Below are positions 24,118 to 33,506 of a stretch of 64,000 nucleotides of DNA, in pieces. The notes under the pieces are model-generated. The model searched no databases and was not told the origin of the DNA. It worked only from the letters and a program-made list of their open reading frames with translations. Numbering within the stretch: position 1 is the stretch's first letter; each line of letters begins with the position of its first letter. Origin of the DNA: Hydrogenophaga sp040372165 (GTDB lineage Bacteria; Pseudomonadota; Gammaproteobacteria; Burkholderiales; Burkholderiaceae_C); the NCBI RefSeq assembly GCF_040372165.1, contig NZ_BAABWG010000002.1, positions 773,750 through 837,749 on the forward strand. Reading direction: 5' to 3'. The position numbers were made by a program, and so were the translations under genes.

Positions 24118-25110
24118 ATGTCCATGAAAGCCATTGAAATCAGCAGCTTCGGTGCGCCAGAGGTGCTCCGCGTTGCCGAGCGCCCGGTGCCTGTCGCAGG
24201 CGAGGGTGAGGCACTGATCCGCGTCAGTGCCTTTGGCATCAACCGGCCAGACGTCCTGCAGCGCGCCGGGTTCTATCCGCCGCCACCTGGCGCCTCTGAT
24301 CTTCCCGGCCTCGAAGTGGCTGGCGTGATCGAAGCGGGTGATGCACAGGCGCTGGCCGAGGCCGGCCTGGCTGTCGGCGATCGTGTCTGTGCACTGGTCG
24401 CTGGTGGTGGCTACGCCCAGTTGTGCGTCGCCCCGGTGGCGCAGTGTCTGCCTGTTCCGGAAGGACTGGATGACGTCGCGGCGGCTTCGCTGCCCGAAAC
24501 CTACTTCACCGTCTGGAGCAATGTGTTCGATCGCGCCAGGCTTCAGCCGGGCGAGACCTTGCTGATCCAGGGTGGCAGCAGCGGCATCGGCGTCACGGCC
24601 ATTCAGCTGGGCAAGGCCTTTGGTGCCCGCGTCATCGTCACGGCAGGCTCTGAAGAGAAGTGCCAGGCATGCCTGGCACTCGGCGCCGACCACGCCATCA
24701 ACTACAAGTCGCAGGACTTCGTGGAAGAGGCCAAGGCACTGACGGACGGCCAGGGTGTGAACGTCATTCTGGACATGGTCGCCGGGGACTACGTCGCTCG
24801 AGAAGTGGAGTGCCTGGCCGAAGATGGCCGGCTGGTGATCATCGCCGTGCAAGGTGGTGTCAACGCGGGCTTCAATGCCGGCCTCGTGCTGCGGCGGCGC
24901 CTTGTCATCACTGGCGCAACGCTGCGGCCGCGGCCCGTTGCCTTCAAGGCGCAGATTGCCAGTGCATTGCGCGAGAAGGTGTGGCCCATGTTTGCCGACG
25001 GAAAGATCAAACCGGTCATTCACTCGGTCATGCCGGCAGCGGATGCCGACAAGGCGCATGCGCTCATGGAGTCGAACAAGCACATCGGCAAGATTGTGCT
25101 CACCTGGTGA
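24118..25110 (+). CDS. NAD(P)H quinone oxidoreductase, zinc-free MDR family
   Basis: 330 residues of the QOR/PIG3 branch of medium-chain dehydrogenases/reductases. INRPDVLQRAGFYPPPPGAS is the branch signature near the N-terminus, and GGSSGIGVTAIQL is the NADPH-binding turn (about 145-158). The catalytic zinc ligands of alcohol dehydrogenases are absent. It should reduce quinones or related carbonyls in the cytoplasm. ATG 24118 and ATG 24124 are both possible starts. It lies between pnp and tpiA in what looks like one transcript. Confidence 0.88.
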   Translation: MSMKAIEISSFGAPEVLRVAERPVPVAGEGEALIRVSAFGINRPDVLQRAGFYPPPPGASDLPGLEVAGVIEAGDAQALAEAGLAVGDRVCALVAGGGYAQLCVAPVAQCLPVPEGLDDVAAASLPETYFTVWSNVFDRARLQPGETLLIQGGSSGIGVTAIQLGKAFGARVIVTAGSEEKCQACLALGADHAINYKSQDFVEEAKALTDGQGVNVILDMVAGDYVAREVECLAEDGRLVIIAVQGGVNAGFNAGLVLRRRLVITGATLRPRPVAFKAQIASALREKVWPMFADGKIKPVIHSVMPAADADKAHALMESNKHIGKIVLTW

Positions 25111-25137
25111 ATGCCAGGCGTCGAGGAGAAAAAAGAG

Positions 25138-25878
25138 ATGAAGAAACTGATCGCAGGCAACTGGAAAATGAATGGTGACCTCGCTTCCAACGAAGCACTG
25201 GTCAAAGCCATGCTCGCCGATATCGGCACTCCTTCTTGCAATGTGGCCTTGTGCTCGCCGGCGCTGTACCTGGGACAACTGCAGTCCTTGCTCAAGGGCA
25301 GCCCGATCGCCTGGGGTTCTCAAGATGTGTCCGCCCAGGAAAAGGGTGCATTCACCGGCGAGATCAGCGCCACCATGCTGCGCGACTTTGAATGCCGTTA
25401 CGCCATTGTTGGGCATTCCGAGCGTCGCCAATACCATGGCGAGACCGATGAGGCCGTGGCGACCAAGGCTCAGCGCGCATTGAACGCCGGCATCACGCCC
25501 ATTGTCTGTGTCGGCGAAACCCTGGCGCAACGTGAAGCCAACGAAACCGAAGCTGTGGTCAAGCGTCAGCTGGCAGCCGTGATTCACGCGGTCGGCCATT
25601 GCATCAGCGAGATCGTAGTGGCCTACGAGCCAGTCTGGGCCATCGGGACGGGCAAGACCGCCACGCCGGAGCAGGCGCAGCAGGTTCACGCTGTTCTTCG
25701 TGCCCAGATCGCAGCGGCATCCGAGCACCCGGAGCGTGTCCAGATTCTCTACGGCGGCAGCATGAACGCAGCCAATGCTGCCAGCCTGCTTTCGCAGCCT
25801 GATATCGACGGTGGCCTGATTGGCGGCGCCTCTCTCAAGGCTGCAGATTTTCTGCAAATTGTTCGGGCGGCCGGCTGA
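25138..25878 (+). CDS. tpiA: Triosephosphate isomerase
   Basis: 246 residues of an intact (beta/alpha)8 barrel. It interconverts dihydroxyacetone phosphate and glyceraldehyde 3-phosphate. Active-site motifs are AGNWKMNG (substrate Asn8 and Lys10), GHSERR (catalytic His) and AYEPVWAIGTGKTA (catalytic Glu and the flexible loop). The late YGGSMNAANA binds phosphate. GAGGAG precedes ATG 25138. It is followed by secG, as is common in proteobacteria. Confidence 0.97.
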   Translation: MKKLIAGNWKMNGDLASNEALVKAMLADIGTPSCNVALCSPALYLGQLQSLLKGSPIAWGSQDVSAQEKGAFTGEISATMLRDFECRYAIVGHSERRQYHGETDEAVATKAQRALNAGITPIVCVGETLAQREANETEAVVKRQLAAVIHAVGHCISEIVVAYEPVWAIGTGKTATPEQAQQVHAVLRAQIAAASEHPERVQILYGGSMNAANAASLLSQPDIDGGLIGGASLKAADFLQIVRAAG

Positions 25879-25911
25879 AGTCTGCCGTCCACCTCTTCCA
25901 ACGGAGCAAAC

Positions 25912-26334
25912 ATGAACGCATTTCTGTCCATTCTTCAGGTTGTCCAGTTGCTGGCAGCCATTGGCATGATCGGCCTTATCCTGATGCAACACGGTAAAGG
26001 TGCTGATGCCGGAGCAGCCTTTGGCGGCGGTGCCGGTTCTGCCAGCCTGTTCGGTGCCACGGGTGGTGCTAACTTTCTTTCACGCACCACGGCTGTTCTG
26101 GCAACCGTGTTTCTGGTCGCCACGCTGGCGCTGGCCTATCTGGGCAACCAGTCTGCACCTGCGGCGTCCACGGGGTCGGTCCTGGAAGGCGCAGCGCCAT
26201 CGGCACCTGCAGAGACGGCGCAGCCAGCTGAAACCGGCGCCGTTACTGCGCCTGCGGCCGTGACAGACGAGCCTGCGGCCCAGAAGGAATCCACTGAAGC
26301 GCCATCCGGAGCCGCTCAGATCCCTGGCCAGTGA
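25912..26334 (+). CDS. secG: Preprotein translocase subunit SecG
   Basis: 140 residues. SecG is the small inner-membrane partner of SecYE. Two membrane helices (about 3-24 and 58-78) flank the typical GKGADAGAAFGGGAGSASLFG loop. The C-terminal 60 residues are an Ala/Pro/Glu-rich tail, longer than in E. coli SecG but common in betaproteobacteria. It starts 33 bp after tpiA and precedes a tRNA-Leu gene. Confidence 0.95.
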   Translation: MNAFLSILQVVQLLAAIGMIGLILMQHGKGADAGAAFGGGAGSASLFGATGGANFLSRTTAVLATVFLVATLALAYLGNQSAPAASTGSVLEGAAPSAPAETAQPAETGAVTAPAAVTDEPAAQKESTEAPSGAAQIPGQ

Positions 26335-26352
26335 ACACTTTCGCTTGCGTTT

Positions 26353-26372
26353 TGGCGATCATCCGATCGCCA
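26353..26372 (+). terminator. Hairpin downstream of secG
   Basis: TGGCGATC and GATCGCCA form a perfect 8-bp stem with an ATCC loop, 18 bp after the secG stop. No T tract follows on the + strand. It may end or stabilise the upstream transcript before the tRNA gene. Confidence 0.45.
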
Positions 26373-26503
26373 GAACCAAGACGAAAAAAAATTACTGTTC
26401 AAAATGAGAGTTTGCTCGAAATTTTGCTCTGTTTCAGGGTAAACTCCTAGGTTGTCAGCAAGACCTGCATTGAACCTCGCAGGTCGCTCAAAGCAGACCC
26501 TAA

Positions 26504-26588
26504 GCCGACGTGGTGAAATTGGTAGACACGCTATCTTGAGGGGGTAGTGGCGAAAGCTGTGCGAGTTCGAGTCTCGCCGTCGGCACCA
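26504..26588 (+). tRNA. tRNA-Leu (anticodon GAG)
   Basis: 85 nt with encoded CCA. The acceptor stem pairs GCCGACG with CGTCGGC, followed by discriminator A and CCA. The D-arm contains TGGTGAAATTGGTAGACACG, the anticodon stem-loop reads CTATCTTGAGGGGGTAG with GAG at 26538-26540, a long variable arm follows as in class II tRNAs, and the T-arm has GTTCGAGTC. The overall match to bacterial tRNA-Leu(GAG) is clear. It lies between secG and nuoA. Confidence 0.96.
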
Positions 26589-26601
26589 GATTTAGCCAAC
26601 G

Positions 26602-26620
26602 TGGCCCGCTTCGCGGGCCA
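26602..26620 (+). other. Hairpin between tRNA-Leu and nuoA
   Basis: TGGCCCGC and GCGGGCCA form a perfect 8-bp stem with a TTC loop, 13 bp after the tRNA and 19 bp before nuoA. No T tract follows. It may be the new 5' end structure of the nuo mRNA after tRNA processing, or a weak terminator. Confidence 0.5.
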
Positions 26621-26639
26621 TGCCAGCGGAATACACACG

Positions 26640-26999
26640 ATGAGTCTTGAGCAATACCTTCCCGTCCTCCTGTTCATTCTGGTCGGGGTTGCCGTAGGCA
26701 TCATTCCGCAAGTACTGGGCTTCATCCTGGGCCCCAATCGCCCGGACCCAGAAAAGAATTCTCCCTACGAATGCGGCTTCGAAGCTTTCGAAGACGCTCG
26801 CATGAAGTTCGATGTCCGCTACTACCTGGTGGCCATCCTCTTCATTCTTTTCGACCTCGAGATCGCTTTTCTGGTTCCCTGGGCCGTCGCATTGACCGAC
26901 ATTGGCTCTCACGGTTTCTGGTCAGGCGTGATCTTCCTTTTTGATCTGCTCGTAGGTTTCATCTACGCGTGGAAAAAAGGCGCGCTGGACTGGGAGTAA
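26640..26999 (+). CDS. nuoA: NADH-quinone oxidoreductase subunit A
   Basis: 119 residues with three membrane helices. NuoA is a small membrane-arm subunit next to the quinone site of complex I. The signature is the loop RPDPEKNSPYECGFEAFEDA with its conserved cysteine, followed by FDVRYYLVAILFILFDLEIA. ATG 26640 gives the family start (MSLEQYLPVLLFIL). It is the first of 14 nuo genes in standard order. Confidence 0.97.
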   Translation: MSLEQYLPVLLFILVGVAVGIIPQVLGFILGPNRPDPEKNSPYECGFEAFEDARMKFDVRYYLVAILFILFDLEIAFLVPWAVALTDIGSHGFWSGVIFLFDLLVGFIYAWKKGALDWE

Positions 27000-27065
27000 C
27001 TCCCGCCGTCCTGCCCGACCTCGGGCTTCGCGTGGCTGCAGGCTGCGCGTGCACAGGAGCTGTTC

Positions 27066-27545
27066 ATGATTGAAGGTGTTTTCAAGGAAGGCTTCGTTAC
27101 CACGAGCTACGACTCCGTGGTTAACTGGGCCAAGACGGGTTCGCTGTGGCCCATGACTTTCGGCCTCGCCTGCTGCGCGGTCGAGATGATGCATGCGGCG
27201 GCAGCTCGCTATGACATCGCGCGCTTCGGCGCCGAGGTGTTCCGTGCCAGTCCCCGTCAGTCGGATCTGATGATTGTTGCCGGCACGCTGTGCAACAAGA
27301 TGGCGCCCGCATTGCGCAAGGTCTACGACCAGATGGCAGAGCCACGCTGGGTGATCTCCATGGGCTCCTGTGCCAATGGCGGTGGTTACTACCACTACAG
27401 CTATTCGGTGGTGCGAGGCTGTGACCGCATTGTTCCAGTGGATGTCTATGTGCCAGGCTGTCCCCCCACTGCCGAGGCGCTGATCTACGGGATCATCCAG
27501 CTGCAGCAGAAGATCCGTCGCACCAACACCATCGCCCGCGCCTGA
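27066..27545 (+). CDS. nuoB: NADH-quinone oxidoreductase subunit B
   Basis: 159 residues. NuoB holds iron-sulfur cluster N2, the last electron carrier before ubiquinone. Its ligands are visible as the tandem Cys36-Cys37 (LACCAVEM), Cys102 (MGSCANGG) and Cys132 (VPGCPPTAE). Located on the cytoplasmic side of the inner membrane in the peripheral arm. Confidence 0.98.
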   Translation: MIEGVFKEGFVTTSYDSVVNWAKTGSLWPMTFGLACCAVEMMHAAAARYDIARFGAEVFRASPRQSDLMIVAGTLCNKMAPALRKVYDQMAEPRWVISMGSCANGGGYYHYSYSVVRGCDRIVPVDVYVPGCPPTAEALIYGIIQLQQKIRRTNTIARA

Positions 27546-27582
27546 GGGCGGGACCGGGATTCAAGCGAAAGACTCCACTGGT

Positions 27583-28203
27583 ATGAGCGAAAACGCAAGC
27601 AAAACGGCTGTCACGGCTGAGCAGATCCAGCAAGCGGTTCAAGCTGCGCTGGGAGACAAAGCCCAGTCGATCGACATTCAGCACGAAGAAGTCACGGTCA
27701 CCATCAAGGCTGCGGACTATTTCGAAGCCATGCAGACGCTGCGTGACCATGAGGCCACCCGGTTCGAGCAGTTGATCGACTTGTGCGGTATCGACTATTC
27801 GGCCTATGGTGATGGCCGATGGGATGGGTTGCGCTTTGCTGCCATCAGTCACTTGCTGTCGGTCAGCCTCAACCAGCGTCTGCGCGTTCGCGTGTTTGCC
27901 GCTGATGACGATTTCCCGGTGGTCCCTTCGGTGACGACCATCTGGAATTCGGCCAACTGGTATGAGCGCGAGGCGTTCGATCTCTATGGTGTGGTCTTTG
28001 AAGGTCACAACGACCTGCGCCGCATCCTGACCGACTACGGCTTCATCGGGCACCCCTTCCGCAAGGACTTCCCGCTCTCCGGCAATGTCGAGATGCGCTA
28101 CGACGCCGAACGCGCGCGCGTGGTCTACGAGCCGGTCACGATCGAGCCGCGCGAAATCACGCCGCGAGTCATCCGTGAAGACAACTACGGAGGCCTGCAC
28201 TGA
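27583..28203 (+). CDS. nuoC: NADH-quinone oxidoreductase subunit C
   Basis: 206 residues of the 30-kDa subunit of the peripheral arm. The signature ANWYEREAFDLYGVVFEGH and the following LRRILTDYGFIGHPFRKDFP are intact. NuoC is a separate gene here, not fused to NuoD as in E. coli. Part of the connection between the peripheral arm and the quinone site. Confidence 0.97.
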   Translation: MSENASKTAVTAEQIQQAVQAALGDKAQSIDIQHEEVTVTIKAADYFEAMQTLRDHEATRFEQLIDLCGIDYSAYGDGRWDGLRFAAISHLLSVSLNQRLRVRVFAADDDFPVVPSVTTIWNSANWYEREAFDLYGVVFEGHNDLRRILTDYGFIGHPFRKDFPLSGNVEMRYDAERARVVYEPVTIEPREITPRVIREDNYGGLH

Positions 28204-28229
28204 AGGCTGGCGCCTGAGGCGGACAAGAC

Positions 28230-29483
28230 ATGGCAGAAATCAAGAACTACACCCTGAACTTCGGTCCTCAACACCCGGCCGCGCACGGCGTGCTGCGCCT
28301 GGTGCTGGAGCTGGACGGTGAAGTGGTCGAGCGGGCTGACCCGCACATCGGCCTGCTGCACCGCGCGACCGAAAAGCTGGCAGAGCACAAGACCTTCATC
28401 CAGTCGCTTCCCTACATGGATCGTCTGGACTATGTGTCCATGATGTGCAACGAGCACGCCTACTGCCTGGCCATCGAAAAGCTGCTCGGCATTGAGGTGC
28501 CCATCCGCGCGCAGTACATCCGAGTGATGTTCAGCGAGATCACCCGCCTGCTCAACCACCTGATGTGGCTGGGTTCGCACGGTAACGACTGCGGCAGCTC
28601 GACCATCCTGATCTACGCGTTCCGCGAGCGTGAAGACCTGTTCGACATGTACGAGGCCGTCTCCGGCGCCCGCATGCACGCAGCGTACTTCCGTCCAGGC
28701 GGCGTGTACCGCGACCTGCCTGACTCCATGCCGCAGTACACCGCCAGCAAGGTGCGCAATGCGGCCGGTGTGGCAGCCCTCAACGAAAACCGCAAGGGTT
28801 CGTTGCTGGACTTCATCGACGACTTCACGCAGCGCTTCCCCAAGTACCTGGAGGAATACCACACGCTGCTGACCGACAACCGCATCTGGAAGCAGCGCAC
28901 GGTGGGCATTGGTGTGGTCACGCCTGAGCGTGCCTTGAACCTGGGCATGACCGGCCCCATGCTGCGTGGCTCGGGCATCGCCTGGGACCTGCGCAAGAAG
29001 CAGCCCTACGATGTCTACGATCAGGTGGATTTCGACGTCCCGGTCGGCAAGACGGGCGATACCTACGACCGCTATCTCGTCCGCATGGAAGAGATGAAGC
29101 AGTCCAACCGCATCATCAAGCAGTGCGTGAACTGGTTGCGTGCCAACCCCGGCCCGGTGATCACCGACAACCACAAGGTGGCGCCGCCATCGCGCGAGTC
29201 GATGAAGTCGAGCATGGAAGAGCTGATCCACCACTTCAAGCTCTTCACCGAAGGCTTCCACGTACCGGAAGGTCAGGCGTACGCTGCTGTCGAACACCCG
29301 AAAGGCGAGTTCGGCATCTACATGGTCAGCGACGGTGCGAACAAGCCTTACCGCCTGAAGATCCGGGCCCCCGGCTTCGCCCACCTGGCCACGATGGATG
29401 AAATGGCCAAAGGCCACATGCTGGCCGACGCGGTGGCGATCATCGGCACCATGGACATTGTTTTCGGAGAGATTGACCGATGA
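28230..29483 (+). CDS. nuoD: NADH-quinone oxidoreductase subunit D
   Basis: 417 residues, the 49-kDa subunit that forms the quinone-binding pocket with NuoB. The start LNFGPQHPAAHGVLRLVLEL and the segment DPHIGLLHRATEKL are diagnostic. The protein descends from a hydrogenase large subunit but lacks the NiFe cysteines. The stop overlaps nuoE by 4 bp (ATGA). Confidence 0.98.
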   Translation: MAEIKNYTLNFGPQHPAAHGVLRLVLELDGEVVERADPHIGLLHRATEKLAEHKTFIQSLPYMDRLDYVSMMCNEHAYCLAIEKLLGIEVPIRAQYIRVMFSEITRLLNHLMWLGSHGNDCGSSTILIYAFREREDLFDMYEAVSGARMHAAYFRPGGVYRDLPDSMPQYTASKVRNAAGVAALNENRKGSLLDFIDDFTQRFPKYLEEYHTLLTDNRIWKQRTVGIGVVTPERALNLGMTGPMLRGSGIAWDLRKKQPYDVYDQVDFDVPVGKTGDTYDRYLVRMEEMKQSNRIIKQCVNWLRANPGPVITDNHKVAPPSRESMKSSMEELIHHFKLFTEGFHVPEGQAYAAVEHPKGEFGIYMVSDGANKPYRLKIRAPGFAHLATMDEMAKGHMLADAVAIIGTMDIVFGEIDR

Positions 29484-30013
29484 GCGCCAGTCATTCTTCA
29501 GCACCGCAAGCGGTCACGGCGATGACCCTGAGCGATGCCACCCGTGCTCGCTTCGATCGCGAAGTGGCCAAGTACCCAGCAGAGCACAAGCAGTCGGCCG
29601 TGATGGCTTGCCTGTCGATCGTGCAGCAGGAGCAGGGCTTTGTGAGCCGCGAGGCAGAGCAGGCCATTGCCGAGTATCTCGAGATCGCTCCGATGGCGGT
29701 GCACGAAGTCACTACCTTCTACAACATGTACAACCAGCAGCCGGTGGGCAAGTACAAGCTCAACGTCTGTACCAACCTGCCTTGCCAGCTGCGCGGTGGC
29801 AATGAGGCGCTGGCACATCTGGCCAAACGCCTGGGCATCAACATGGGCGAGACCACGGCCGATGGCATGTTCACACTGCAGCAATGCGAGTGCCTGGGGG
29901 CCTGCGCGGACGCACCGACCATGCTGGTCAACGACCGCAAGATGTGCAGCTTCATGAGCACCGACAAGCTCGACCAGCTCATTGACGGCCTCAAGGCCGC
30001 GGAGGGCAAGTGA
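29480..30013 (+). CDS. nuoE: NADH-quinone oxidoreductase subunit E
   Basis: 177 residues, the 24-kDa thioredoxin-like subunit that carries the [2Fe-2S] cluster N1a near the FMN. Ligands are Cys97 and Cys102 (CTNLPC) and Cys138 and Cys142 (CLGAC). The VTTFYNMY segment is typical of the family. The stop shares one base with the nuoF ATG. Confidence 0.97.
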   Translation: MSASHSSAPQAVTAMTLSDATRARFDREVAKYPAEHKQSAVMACLSIVQQEQGFVSREAEQAIAEYLEIAPMAVHEVTTFYNMYNQQPVGKYKLNVCTNLPCQLRGGNEALAHLAKRLGINMGETTADGMFTLQQCECLGACADAPTMLVNDRKMCSFMSTDKLDQLIDGLKAAEGK

Positions 30014-31362
30014 TGAACGCCCAGCAAGTACTCGACCAATTCAGCTCCACCGGCGTGGAGACCTGCTTTCACGAGCGCAACATCGAACCCCAGATCTATG
30101 CCGGCCTGAACGGCAGCAACTGGTCAATCAAGGACTACGAAGCCCGCGGTGGCTACCAGGCCTTGCGCAAGATCCTGGGCAAGGACGGTGGCGCAGGCAT
30201 GACCCAGGATGAGGTCATCGCCGAGGTCAAGGAATCGGCACTGCGCGGTCGTGGTGGTGCAGGCTTCCCGACCGGCCTGAAGTGGAGCTTCATGCCTCGC
30301 CAGTTTCCGGGCCAGAAGTATCTGGTCTGCAACTCGGATGAGGGCGAGCCAGGCACTTGCAAAGACCGTGACATCCTGATGTTCAACCCGCACATCGTCA
30401 TCGAAGGCATGGCGATCGCGGCATACGCGATGGGCATCAGCGTGGGTTACAACTACATCCACGGCGAGATCTTCGAGGTGTACGAGCGCTTCGAAGCCGC
30501 GCTGGAAGAGGCGCGCGCAGCGGGCTATCTCGGCGACAACCTCTTTGGCAGCAACTTCAGCTTCCAGTTGCATGCGCACCATGGCTTCGGTGCCTACATC
30601 TGCGGCGAGGAAACGGCGCTGCTCGAATCGCTGGAGGGCAAGAAAGGCCAGCCGCGCTTCAAGCCGCCATTCCCGGCCAGCTTTGGCCTGTACGGCAAGC
30701 CCACCACCATCAACAACACCGAGACCTTTGCGGCCGTTCCATGGATCATCCGCAACGGTGGCGCTGCCTACCTGGCCTGCGGCAAGCCCAACAATGGCGG
30801 CACCAAGATCTTCTCGGTCAGTGGCGACGTCAACAACCCGGGCAACTTTGAGGTGCCCATGGGCACCCCGTTCTCCAAGTTGCTCGAGCTCGCAGGTGGT
30901 GTGCGCACCGGCCGCCAGCTCAAGGCCGTGATTCCAGGCGGATCGTCTTCGCCTGTGCTGCCTGCGGACATCATCATGGAGTGCACGATGGATTACGACT
31001 CCATCGCCAAGGCTGGCTCCATGCTGGGTTCGGGCGCCGTGATCGTCATGGACGATTCGCGCGACATGGTCGACTCCCTGCAGCGACTGTCCTATTTCTA
31101 CATGCACGAGTCCTGCGGCCAGTGCACCCCCTGCCGGGAAGGTACCGGCTGGCTGTGGCGCCTGGTGGACCGTATCAACCGTGGCGAAGGCCGTCCGGAA
31201 GACATGGACCTGCTCGATAACGTGGCCGAGAACATCATGGGCCGCACGATTTGTGCGCTTGGTGACGCCGCCGCCATGCCGGTGCGCGCCATGCTCAAAC
31301 ATTTCCGGCATGAGTTTGCGGCCAGGATCCGCACAGAAGAACCGGCATCTGCACAGGTGTGA
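30013..31362 (+). CDS. nuoF: NADH-quinone oxidoreductase subunit F
   Basis: 449 residues, the 51-kDa subunit that binds NADH and FMN and the N3 [4Fe-4S] cluster. GRGGAGFPTGLKWSFM is the FMN/NADH site, YICGEETALLESLEG is conserved, and ESCGQCTPCREG supplies cluster cysteines. I chose ATG 30013, which shares a base with the nuoE stop, over the in-frame GTG at 30010. Confidence 0.98.
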   Translation: MNAQQVLDQFSSTGVETCFHERNIEPQIYAGLNGSNWSIKDYEARGGYQALRKILGKDGGAGMTQDEVIAEVKESALRGRGGAGFPTGLKWSFMPRQFPGQKYLVCNSDEGEPGTCKDRDILMFNPHIVIEGMAIAAYAMGISVGYNYIHGEIFEVYERFEAALEEARAAGYLGDNLFGSNFSFQLHAHHGFGAYICGEETALLESLEGKKGQPRFKPPFPASFGLYGKPTTINNTETFAAVPWIIRNGGAAYLACGKPNNGGTKIFSVSGDVNNPGNFEVPMGTPFSKLLELAGGVRTGRQLKAVIPGGSSSPVLPADIIMECTMDYDSIAKAGSMLGSGAVIVMDDSRDMVDSLQRLSYFYMHESCGQCTPCREGTGWLWRLVDRINRGEGRPEDMDLLDNVAENIMGRTICALGDAAAMPVRAMLKHFRHEFAARIRTEEPASAQV

Positions 31363-31376
31363 ATTCGGGAAACAAC

Positions 31377-33506
31377 ATGGTTGAAATCGAACTCGACGGA
31401 CAGAAGGTAGAAGTGCCGCCAGGCAGCATGGTGATGCATGCGGCCGAGAAGGCTGGCACCTACATCCCGCACTTCTGCTACCACAAGAAACTCTCCATCG
31501 CCGCCAACTGCCGCATGTGCCTGGTGGACGTGGAAAAGGCCCCCAAGGCCATGCCGGCCTGCGCCACGCCTGTGACGCAGGGCATGATCGTTCGCACCAA
31601 GTCCGAGAAGGCCATCAAGGCCCAGCAATCGGTCATGGAGTTCCTGCTGATCAACCACCCGCTGGATTGCCCCATCTGCGACCAGGGCGGTGAGTGTCAG
31701 CTGCAGGATCTGGCTGTGGGCTACGGCGGCGGCAGCTCGCGCTACGAAGAAGAGAAGCGCGTGGTGTTCCACAAGAACGTGGGTCCACTGATCTCCATGG
31801 AAGAGATGAGCCGTTGCATCCACTGCACGCGCTGCGTCCGTTTCGGTCAGGAAATCGCTGGCGACATGGAGCTGGGCATGTCTCACCGTGGTGAGCACGC
31901 CGAGATCGAAACTTTTGTCGGCCGCACGGTGGACTCCGAGCTGTCCGGCAACATGATCGACATCTGCCCTGTGGGCGCCTTGACCAGTAAGCCATTCCGC
32001 TACAGCGCCCGCACCTGGGAACTGTCGCGCCGCAAGACGGTCAGCCCGCACGACTCCACCGGTGCCAACCTCGTGGTGCAGGTCAAGAACCATCAGGCCA
32101 TGCGCGTGGTGCCCTTCGAGAACGAAGCTGTGAACGAGTGCTGGATCGCCGACCGCGATCGTTTCTCTTACGAAGCGCTCAACGGCGAAGATCGCCTGAC
32201 GCAACCCATGCTCAAGCAGGGCGGCGAATGGAAAGAAGTCGACTGGCAGACGGCTCTGGAATACGTGGCCAACGGCCTGCGCCAGATCAAGAACGACCAC
32301 GGCTCCAACGCGCTGGGTGTTCTGGCCAGTCCGCACAGCACGGTGGAAGAACTGGCACTGGCCGGCGCACTGGTGCGCGGCCTGGGCAGCGACAACATCG
32401 ATGCCCGCTTGCGCCACGCCGATTTCAAGAACGCCGTTGCCGCAGGCAAAGCTCGTTGGCTGGGCCTGGCGATTGAAGACCTTTCGCACCTGTCCGCTGC
32501 GCTGATCCTGGGTTCCAACCTGCGCAAGGATCACCCGCTGTTTGCACAGCGCATCCGTCAGTCAGCCCGCAGGGGCGGCAAGATCCACGCATTGACGAAC
32601 GGTGCTGTGGACTGGGCCATGCCGCTGGCGTCGGTCAGCCAGGTGCCTGCGGGCGACTGGGGCAAAGCATTGGCTGGCATTGCGGTGGCTGTGGCGCAGG
32701 AGAAAGGTGTTCCGGCACCAGTGGCCGTTGAAACAACGGATGCTGCCAAGGCCGTGGCCAAGTCTCTGCTCAAGGGCGAGAACAAGGCAGTGCTGCTGGG
32801 CAATGCCGCTGCTCATCACGAAAAGGCTTCCAGCCTGCTGGCTCTGGCCAACTGGATCGCCCAGGAAACTGGCGCCAAGGTGGGTTACCTCACCGAAGCG
32901 GCGAACACGGTGGGCGCGCAGCTGGTGGGTGCACAGCCACAAGCTGCCGGCCTCAATGCCAGCCAGATGCTCGCACCCGGTGCGCTCAAGGCAGCTTTGC
33001 TGCTGGGCGTTGAGCCCGGTGCAGACACGGCAGTGGCAGGCGATGCGCTGGCCGCCGCCGAGATGGTGGTCACGCTCAGCCCGTTCAAGACCAACCTGGA
33101 CATCAGCGACGTGCTGCTGCCGGTGGCACCTTTCACGGAGACGTCTGGCAGTTTCGTCAACGCAGAAGGGCGCCTGCAGAGTTTCAATGCTGTGGTCCGG
33201 CCGCTGGGTGAGACCCGTCCCGCCTGGAAGGTGTTGCGCGTACTGGGCAACCTGCTGGAGTTGTCTGGCTTTGATGCCGACTCCTCGCAGGCGGTTCTGG
33301 CTTCTGCTCTGCCTGGCGTTGTCAACGGTGAGCAAGTGCCAGCAGCCCGGCTGTCCAACGGCGACAGCGGCGCGGCAGCTGCGGCCGCCGATCTGACGCC
33401 GGCAAGCGCAGCCCCCTGCGTGGCAACGATCTACCAGCTGGATTCGCTGGTGCGTCGTGCGCCATCCCTGCAAAAGACGAAAGACGCTCGAGGAGCCCAG
33501 GCATGA
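31377..33506 (+). CDS. nuoG: NADH-quinone oxidoreductase subunit G
   Basis: 709 residues, the 75-kDa subunit with several Fe-S clusters. The N-terminal ferredoxin motif FCYHKKLSIAANCRMCLVD, then CPICDQGGECQLQD with an upstream His, and CIHCTRCVRFGQEI, hold clusters N1b, N5 and N4. The rest is a molybdopterin-oxidoreductase-like domain without cofactor. It is shorter than E. coli NuoG but usual for this lineage. ATG 31377 fits the family start (MVEIELDGQKVEV). It overlaps nuoH by 4 bp. Confidence 0.97.
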   Translation: MVEIELDGQKVEVPPGSMVMHAAEKAGTYIPHFCYHKKLSIAANCRMCLVDVEKAPKAMPACATPVTQGMIVRTKSEKAIKAQQSVMEFLLINHPLDCPICDQGGECQLQDLAVGYGGGSSRYEEEKRVVFHKNVGPLISMEEMSRCIHCTRCVRFGQEIAGDMELGMSHRGEHAEIETFVGRTVDSELSGNMIDICPVGALTSKPFRYSARTWELSRRKTVSPHDSTGANLVVQVKNHQAMRVVPFENEAVNECWIADRDRFSYEALNGEDRLTQPMLKQGGEWKEVDWQTALEYVANGLRQIKNDHGSNALGVLASPHSTVEELALAGALVRGLGSDNIDARLRHADFKNAVAAGKARWLGLAIEDLSHLSAALILGSNLRKDHPLFAQRIRQSARRGGKIHALTNGAVDWAMPLASVSQVPAGDWGKALAGIAVAVAQEKGVPAPVAVETTDAAKAVAKSLLKGENKAVLLGNAAAHHEKASSLLALANWIAQETGAKVGYLTEAANTVGAQLVGAQPQAAGLNASQMLAPGALKAALLLGVEPGADTAVAGDALAAAEMVVTLSPFKTNLDISDVLLPVAPFTETSGSFVNAEGRLQSFNAVVRPLGETRPAWKVLRVLGNLLELSGFDADSSQAVLASALPGVVNGEQVPAARLSNGDSGAAAAAADLTPASAAPCVATIYQLDSLVRRAPSLQKTKDARGAQA

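Noticed and set aside
26412..26445. A TTGCTC with TAAACT pair before tRNA-Leu as a promoter
   Set aside because: TTGCTC copies lie 22 or 10 bp from TAAACT. Neither spacing is acceptable, so I did not list it.
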